DNA of 64,000 nt from Natronohydrobacter thiooxidans (GTDB taxonomy: Bacteria; Pseudomonadota; Alphaproteobacteria; Rhodobacterales; Rhodobacteraceae), in the NCBI RefSeq assembly GCF_001884735.1, contig NZ_MJAP01000034.1:434001-498000 (forward strand), written 5' to 3'. Positions 58,906-64,000 of this stretch are shown here, piece by piece. The translations under genes and the position numbers were made by a program. How positions within the stretch are numbered: the first letter of the stretch is position 1; every line of letters starts with the position of its first letter. The notes beneath the pieces are model-generated. The model did not search any database. It worked only from the letters and a program-made list of their open reading frames with translations, and was not told the DNA's origin.

Positions 58906-59952
58906 ATGCGCGCGCGGGTCTATCTGGATTATAACGCCACCACGCCGCTGCGGCCCGAGGCGCGCGCGGCGATGATTGCCGCGATGGATATCCATGGCAA
59001 CCCGTCTTCGGTCCATGCAGAGGGAAGGGCCGCGCGGGCGCTGGTCGAGCGCGCGCGCGCGCAGGTCGCGGCGGCGCTGGGGGCCGAGGGGGCGGAGATT
59101 GTCTTTACCTCGGGCGCGACCGAGGCTGCCGCGCTGGCACTGGCCGGGCGCGGGCTGACGGGGGCGGCGATCGAGCATGATGCGGTGCGCGCCTGGGTGG
59201 ATCAGTCGCTGGCGGTAGATGCGCAGGGGCGCGTCACAGTGCCCGATCCGGCCCGCGCCACGCTGCAACTGGCCAATTCCGAGACGGGGGTGGTGCAGGA
59301 ATTTCCCGAGGGGCTGGCGGTCAGTGATCTGACGCAGGGTTTTGGCAAGCTGCCTTTCGCCTTCAACTGGCTGGGGGTGGAGATGGGCTTTGTCTCGGCG
59401 CATAAGCTGGGCGGGCCGAAAGGTGTGGGCGCGCTGGTGATGCGGCGCGGCACCGATCTGGCGGCGCAGTTGCGCGGCGGCGGGCAGGAGATGGGGCGGC
59501 GCGCGGGCACCGAGAATCTGACCGGGATTGCCGGTTTCGGCGCGGCGGCAGAGGCTGCGGCAAAAGACCTTGCGGAAGGGGTCTGGAATTCTGTATCTGA
59601 AATTAGAAATATTCTAGAAGAGGCTCTGGACGCTGGCGCAAAGAAGACTATTTTGGTCGGGAAAGGTGCTGCGCGCCTGCCGAATACGCTTTGCCTTGCG
59701 ACACCGGGCTGGAAGGCCGAGACGCAGGTGATGCAGATGGACCTTGCGGGCTTCGCGATCTCTGCGGGCTCGGCCTGTTCATCCGGCAAGATGCGCGCCT
59801 CGGGCGTGCTGGAGGCGATGGGTTATGCGCCGCAACTGGCCGCAAGCGCGATCCGGGTCTCGCTGGGGCCCGAGACGCGCGAGGAAGATGTGCTGCGTTT
59901 CGCGGAAGCGTGGTTGAAGGAATACCGCCGGTTCGAGAGCCGCGCGGCATGA
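58906..59952 (+). CDS. iscS: Cysteine desulfurase (NifS/IscS type)
   Basis: A 348-residue PLP enzyme that takes sulfur from cysteine for Fe-S clusters. The start [17 protein letters not shown], the PLP lysine in [16 protein letters not shown] (about residue 172), and the active-site cysteine loop [16 protein letters not shown] (about 294) are present. GGGCAAG/AGGG sites precede possible starts at 58891 and 58906; I use 58906, as family members start close to [12 protein letters not shown] local AT-rich patch inside the gene contains a box-like dyad (59603-59617). The stop overlaps an ATG at 59949. Confidence 0.92.
   Translation: MRARVYLDYNATTPLRPEARAAMIAAMDIHGNPSSVHAEGRAARALVERARAQVAAALGAEGAEIVFTSGATEAAALALAGRGLTGAAIEHDAVRAWVDQSLAVDAQGRVTVPDPARATLQLANSETGVVQEFPEGLAVSDLTQGFGKLPFAFNWLGVEMGFVSAHKLGGPKGVGALVMRRGTDLAAQLRGGGQEMGRRAGTENLTGIAGFGAAAEAAAKDLAEGVWNSVSEIRNILEEALDAGAKKTILVGKGAARLPNTLCLATPGWKAETQVMQMDLAGFAISAGSACSSGKMRASGVLEAMGYAPQLAASAIRVSLGPETREEDVLRFAEAWLKEYRRFESRAA
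59603..59617. promoter_or_regulatory. Intragenic IscR-box-like dyad inside iscS
   Basis: TTAGAA (59603-59608), ATA, TTCTAG (59612-59617): the core of the iscR-upstream box with one outer mismatch, in a patch (about 59585-59625) much richer in A/T than the rest of the gene. It lies about 350 bases before sufB and could mark an internal promoter or regulator site. Might also be chance. Confidence 0.35.
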
Positions 59953-59966
59953 CAGAGGGGAAAGAC

Positions 59967-61478
59967 ATGGTTGCCTTGGATGAAAGCCAGTTGCGCGAGG
60001 GCGTGGACCGCGAGACGGTTGAAACCGTGCAGTCCATGGCGGGCACTTACAAGCATGGCTGGGAAACCGAGATCGAGATGGAGTTCGCCCCCAAAGGGCT
60101 GAACGAGGATATCGTGCGGCTGATCTCGGAGAAGAATGGCGAGCCGGACTGGCTGCTGGAATGGCGGCTGGACGCCTATCGGCGCTGGCTGACCATGGAA
60201 AGCCCCGACTGGGCGATGCTGAACATTCCCGAGATCGACTATCAGGAGCAATATTATTACGCCACGCCCAAATCGATGGTGGAGAAGCCGAAATCGCTGG
60301 ATGAGGTGGATCCGAAGCTGCTGGAAACCTATGCCAAGCTGGGGATTCCGCTGAAGGAGCAGGCGATTCTGGCGGGCGTCGAGGGCGCCGATGAGGGCCG
60401 CAAGGTGGCGGTCGATGCGGTGTTTGATTCCGTCTCTGTGGGCACGACCTTCCGCAAGGAACTGGCGGCGGCGGGGGTGATCTTCTGTTCGATCTCTGAA
60501 GCCGTGCGGGAACACCCGGAACTGGTGAAAAAATACCTCGGATCGGTCGTGCCGCAGAATGACAATTACTTCGCGGCGCTGAATTCGGCGGTCTTCTCGG
60601 ATGGCAGCTTCGTCTATATCCCCGCGGGTGTGAAATGCCCGATGGAGTTGTCCACCTATTTCCGCATCAATGCCGAGAATACCGGGCAGTTCGAGCGCAC
60701 GCTGATCGTGGCCGAAAAAGGCAGCCATGTCAGCTATCTGGAAGGCTGCACCGCGCCCAAGCGCGACACCCATCAGTTGCATGCGGCGGTGGTGGAAATC
60801 GTCGTGCTGGAAGATGCCGAAGTGAAATATTCGACGGTGCAGAACTGGTATCCGGGCGATGAGAACGGCAAGGGCGGGATCTATAATTTCGTGACCAAAC
60901 GCGCCGATTGCCGCGAGGCGCGCGCGAAAGTGATGTGGACGCAGGTCGAAACCGGATCGGCGATCACCTGGAAATACCCCTCCTGCGTCCTGCGCGGGGA
61001 TGACAGTCAGGGCGAGTTCTATTCCATTGCCATCGCCAATAACTGGCAGCAGGCCGATACCGGCACCAAGATGGTGCATCTGGGCAAGAATACCCGCTCG
61101 CGGATTGTCTCGAAGGGGATTTCGGCGGGGCATGCGCAGAATACCTATCGCGGGCTGGTCTCGATGCACCCGCGCGCCACGTCGAGCCGCAACTATACCC
61201 AATGCGACAGCCTGCTGATCGGCGATAAATGCGGCGCGCATACGGTGCCTTATATCGAGGTGCGCAATGCCTCCAGCCGCGTGGAGCATGAGGCGACGAC
61301 CAGCAAGGTTGACGATGATCAGCTTTTCTATTGCCGCCAGCGCGGGATGGATGAGGAAGAGGCGGTTGCGCTGGTGGTGAACGGGTTCTGCAAGGAAGTG
61401 TTGCAGGAATTGCCGATGGAATTCGCGATGGAAGCGCAGGCGCTGGTCGCGATTTCGCTGGAAGGGTCGGTGGGGTGA
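59967..61478 (+). CDS. sufB: Fe-S cluster assembly scaffold SufB
   Basis: The 503-residue scaffold subunit of SufBCD. Family segments include YYYATPKS (about 97), [42 protein letters not shown] region (about 190-228), [13 protein letters not shown] with the conserved Cys (about 258), and the C-terminal [22 protein letters not shown]. The ATG at 59967 has GAGGGG six bases upstream; another ATG at 59949 overlaps the iscS stop. Two of the long segments named here are family consensus stretches, not domains. It overlaps the next small gene by four bases. Confidence 0.96.
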   Translation: MVALDESQLREGVDRETVETVQSMAGTYKHGWETEIEMEFAPKGLNEDIVRLISEKNGEPDWLLEWRLDAYRRWLTMESPDWAMLNIPEIDYQEQYYYATPKSMVEKPKSLDEVDPKLLETYAKLGIPLKEQAILAGVEGADEGRKVAVDAVFDSVSVGTTFRKELAAAGVIFCSISEAVREHPELVKKYLGSVVPQNDNYFAALNSAVFSDGSFVYIPAGVKCPMELSTYFRINAENTGQFERTLIVAEKGSHVSYLEGCTAPKRDTHQLHAAVVEIVVLEDAEVKYSTVQNWYPGDENGKGGIYNFVTKRADCREARAKVMWTQVETGSAITWKYPSCVLRGDDSQGEFYSIAIANNWQQADTGTKMVHLGKNTRSRIVSKGISAGHAQNTYRGLVSMHPRATSSRNYTQCDSLLIGDKCGAHTVPYIEVRNASSRVEHEATTSKVDDDQLFYCRQRGMDEEEAVALVVNGFCKEVLQELPMEFAMEAQALVAISLEGSVG

Positions 61479-61675
61479 GCTACGCGGCTGCGATCAGGAA
61501 TACCGCGCGGGCGGCGCTGATCTTTGCAGTCATTTTCTTTGCTTTCATGGTTGGCGTCGCGCTCATCTCTGGTGAGACGATCAACTGGCTGGAAGCGGGC
61601 ATGATGACAGTGATCGCAACCGGGGTCTATTGGGCCTTGATGGCCGCGCTCAAGACCCGCAGGACCGGAAAATAA
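61475..61675 (+). CDS. Small two-helix membrane protein in the suf operon
   Basis: A 66-residue protein starting with GTG that overlaps the sufB stop (GTGA). Two hydrophobic helices (about 12-32 and 40-58) are joined by [11 protein letters not shown] and end in a basic tail KTRRTGK. No family recognised. It sits between sufB and sufC, where related genomes also tend to carry a small hypothetical, so membrane placement of the Suf machinery or simple hitch-hiking are both possible. Confidence 0.7.
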   Translation: MSYAAAIRNTARAALIFAVIFFAFMVGVALISGETINWLEAGMMTVIATGVYWALMAALKTRRTGK

Positions 61676-61716
61676 CGCGCGCAGGTAGTTGCGCCGACAA
61701 ATGAATGAGGACAAAA

Positions 61717-62474
<758 letters not shown>

Positions 62475-62478
<4 letters not shown>

Positions 62479-63773
62479 TGCCGCGCGCGAAACTGGTAGC
62501 GCAGAAGCGCGAGGCGGCGGCGGCGCTTCTGGACGGGCGCGCGCTGCCCGAGGGCGGCGCATGGGCCACCAAGGCGCGCAACGCGGCGGAAGCCCGGCTG
62601 CGCGAGATGGGGCTGCCGGTCAAGCGCGATGAATACTGGCGCTATACCGATCCGCGTCGGCTGACCGATGCCAACGTCCAGCCCGGCAAGCTGCATGCGC
62701 AGGATGATGAGACCCCGGTATTCGACGCGGTGGACCGGGTGAAGCTGGTCTTCGTGGATGGGGTGTTCGACGCTTCGGCCTCTGACGCGCCGGAACTGGC
62801 GGGGGTCGAGATCTGCCACTTGGCAGAGGCGGCGCGCGCCGATCTGCATTGGGCGCGGGATCTGTTCGGGGTGCTGGAAGCGCGCGGGCAGGTGCCTGTG
62901 GCGCGGCCGCTGGCGAGCCTGAACAGCGCTTTCGCGACCGAAGGGCTGCTGATCCGGGTGACGGGCAAGGCGGAAAAGCCGGTCTCGCTGATCTATCAGC
63001 GCAAGGATCCGGCGGCAGAGGCGCTGACGCATCATGTGATCCGGCTGGAAGCGGGGGCGGAACTGACGCTGTTGGAAAACGGCCCGGTGGCGGCGCGCTA
63101 CAATCAGGTTCTGGAGATGGATATCGCTGACGGCGCCGTGCTGCACCATGTGCGCGCGCAGGGGCGCGACCATGAACGCGCGGGCGCCACGCATCTGTTC
63201 GCGCGGCTGGGTGCAGAGGCGCAGTTCAAATCCTTCACCCTGAGCGCCAATGGCGCGCTGACGCGCAATGAGGCGGTGATCTGGCTGGATGGCGCCGAGG
63301 GATCAGCCCATATCGCGGGCACGACGGTCGGGGATGGCGCGTTTCATCATGATGATACGGTCTTCATCAACCATGCCGCGCCGCGCTGCGAGAGCCGTCA
63401 GGTGTTCAAGAAAGTGCTGCGCCATGGTGCAGTGGGCGTGTTTCAGGGCAAGATCCTTGTGGATCAGGCGGCGCAGCTGACCGATGGCTATCAGATCAGC
63501 CAGTCGCTGCTGCTGGATGAGAATGCGCAGTTTCTGGCCAAGCCGGAGCTGGAGATCTATGCCGATGACGTGAAATGCAGCCATGGCTCGACCTCGGGCG
63601 AGATTGATCAGAGCCAGCTTTTCTATCTGCGCGCGCGCGGTGTGCCGGAGGATCAGGCGAAGCTTCTCTTGGTGCTGGCCTTTCTGGCCGAGGCGCTGGA
63701 AGAGATTGCCGATCCGGTGCTGGCCGAGGATCTGCGCGGCAAGATGGAAGCCTGGCTCAAGCGGCGGGCCTGA
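62475..63773 (+). CDS. sufD: Fe-S assembly scaffold subunit SufD
   Basis: A 432-residue partner of SufB. It shares the right-handed beta-helix fold region (LEMDIADGAVLHHVRAQGRD to FHHDDTVFIN) and the C-terminal DDVKCSHGSTSGEIDQSQLFYLRARGV, which carries the conserved Cys and His used at the SufB-SufD interface. The ATG at 62475 overlaps the sufC stop by four bases; a second ATG follows immediately. Paired GC-rich hairpins with a short T-run (about 63780-63828) follow the stop and may attenuate downstream expression. Confidence 0.95.
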
Positions 63774-63863
63774 GCGTCAGGGGGCTTCGGGCCCCCGTCC
63801 GGCCCCGAAAAGGGGCTCGGGGTTCTTTTGCAAGGCTGAAACCAGCGTCAGCGTGGAAATAAT

Positions 63864-64000
63864 ATGTCCTTGATGCGCAATATCGCGCGCAGCTATCGCG
63901 CGCCGGGTGAGGTGGTCGCTGCTCTGGCGCGGGGCGATCTGCGCGAGCCGCAGGTGCTGTTTTTCGCGCTGCTGGCCTGCGGGCTGATCTATGTCGCGCA
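63864..64000 (+). CDS. YIP1-like membrane protein (5' part only)
   Basis: The first 45 codons of a gene that runs off the right edge, starting MSLMRNIARSYRAPGEVVA, then a charged stretch and the beginning of a hydrophobic helix VLFFALLACGLIYVA. This N-terminus is what I expect of the YIP1-family membrane protein found between sufD and sufS in Rhodobacterales. GTGGAAAT lies upstream as a weak ribosome site. Too short for certainty. Confidence 0.6.
   Translation, partial: MSLMRNIARSYRAPGEVVAALARGDLREPQVLFFALLACGLIYVA

Overview
The window is high-GC alphaproteobacterial DNA, almost certainly from a Rhodobacterales / Rhodobacteraceae-type chromosome. The support is gene order typical of that group: isoaspartyl methyltransferase-tolC-PopZ-like; ftsW-murG-murC-DUF2484; cysG-DUF2849-cysI-cysH-DUF934-fpr; fliI | flgB-flgC-fliE-fliQ-flgF-flgG-flgA-flgH-fliL with flhA-fliR-flhB nearby; and iscR-iscS-sufB-sufC-sufD with a YIP1-like gene behind it. 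No rRNA, tRNA, prophage, transposase or CRISPR array was recognised.

Layout. 1-7.6 kb: metallo-beta-lactamase fold hydrolase with an operator-like repeat region, alanine dehydrogenase with a divergent Lrp-type regulator, mscL, YtoQ, isoaspartyl methyltransferase-like protein, TolC, a PopZ-like protein, an Asp/Glu racemase-like protein and a YcgN-type cysteine-cluster protein. 7.9-11.9 kb: start of a division/cell-wall cluster (ftsW, murG, murC, DUF2484) that stops before murB. 11.9-16.4 kb: GMC oxidoreductase divergent from an NMT1-type ABC importer of unknown substrate. 16.6-22 kb: assimilatory sulfate/sulfite reduction operon. 22-26 kb: ectoine-hydrolase-like and class III aminotransferase genes, then three small hypotheticals. 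26.2-28 kb: metG. 28.2-43.2 kb: flagellar export and rod genes in two blocks separated by a nucleotidyltransferase-like and an M29 peptidase gene. 43.4-49.6 kb: flippase, kynureninase, pntAB. 49.6-51.7 kb: a visibly AT-richer segment with one caspase-family gene, then a non-coding stretch. 51.7-58.1 kb: typA, YitT, SMR and M48 genes, a YiaAB/PspA pair under a TetR-type regulator, and an alpha/beta hydrolase. 58.2 kb to the end: iscR-suf Fe-S assembly operon.

Three things stand out. (1) A dispersed two-hairpin element occurs six times in intergenic DNA (26.1, 28.1, 43.3, 46.1, 55.4 and 55.6 kb), always in the same orientation. Its stems co-vary between copies, and a C-to-T/A-to-G asymmetry plus tandem G.A mismatches suggest that RNA read from the minus strand is the working form. 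I do not know a named family for it. (2) Between flgB and flgC lies about 1.4 kb of diverged tandem copies of the flgB-end/flgC-start junction, with a 207/228-base alternating period; a similar partial copy of the fliL 3' end follows fliL. (3) A lone caspase-like protein with an uncharacterised C-terminal half sits on a low-GC island and is a candidate defence or cell-death effector.

Regulatory logic visible: four TGAAC-N3-GTTCA palindromes link the TetR gene to pspA-yiaAB; a TTTAGAA-N3-TTCTAAA box precedes iscR, whose product lacks the usual three cluster cysteines; an ATTG-N8-GAAT-type site lies upstream of the MBL hydrolase. Coordinates for starts were chosen by Shine-Dalgarno spacing and family N-termini where the longest frame was clearly too long.
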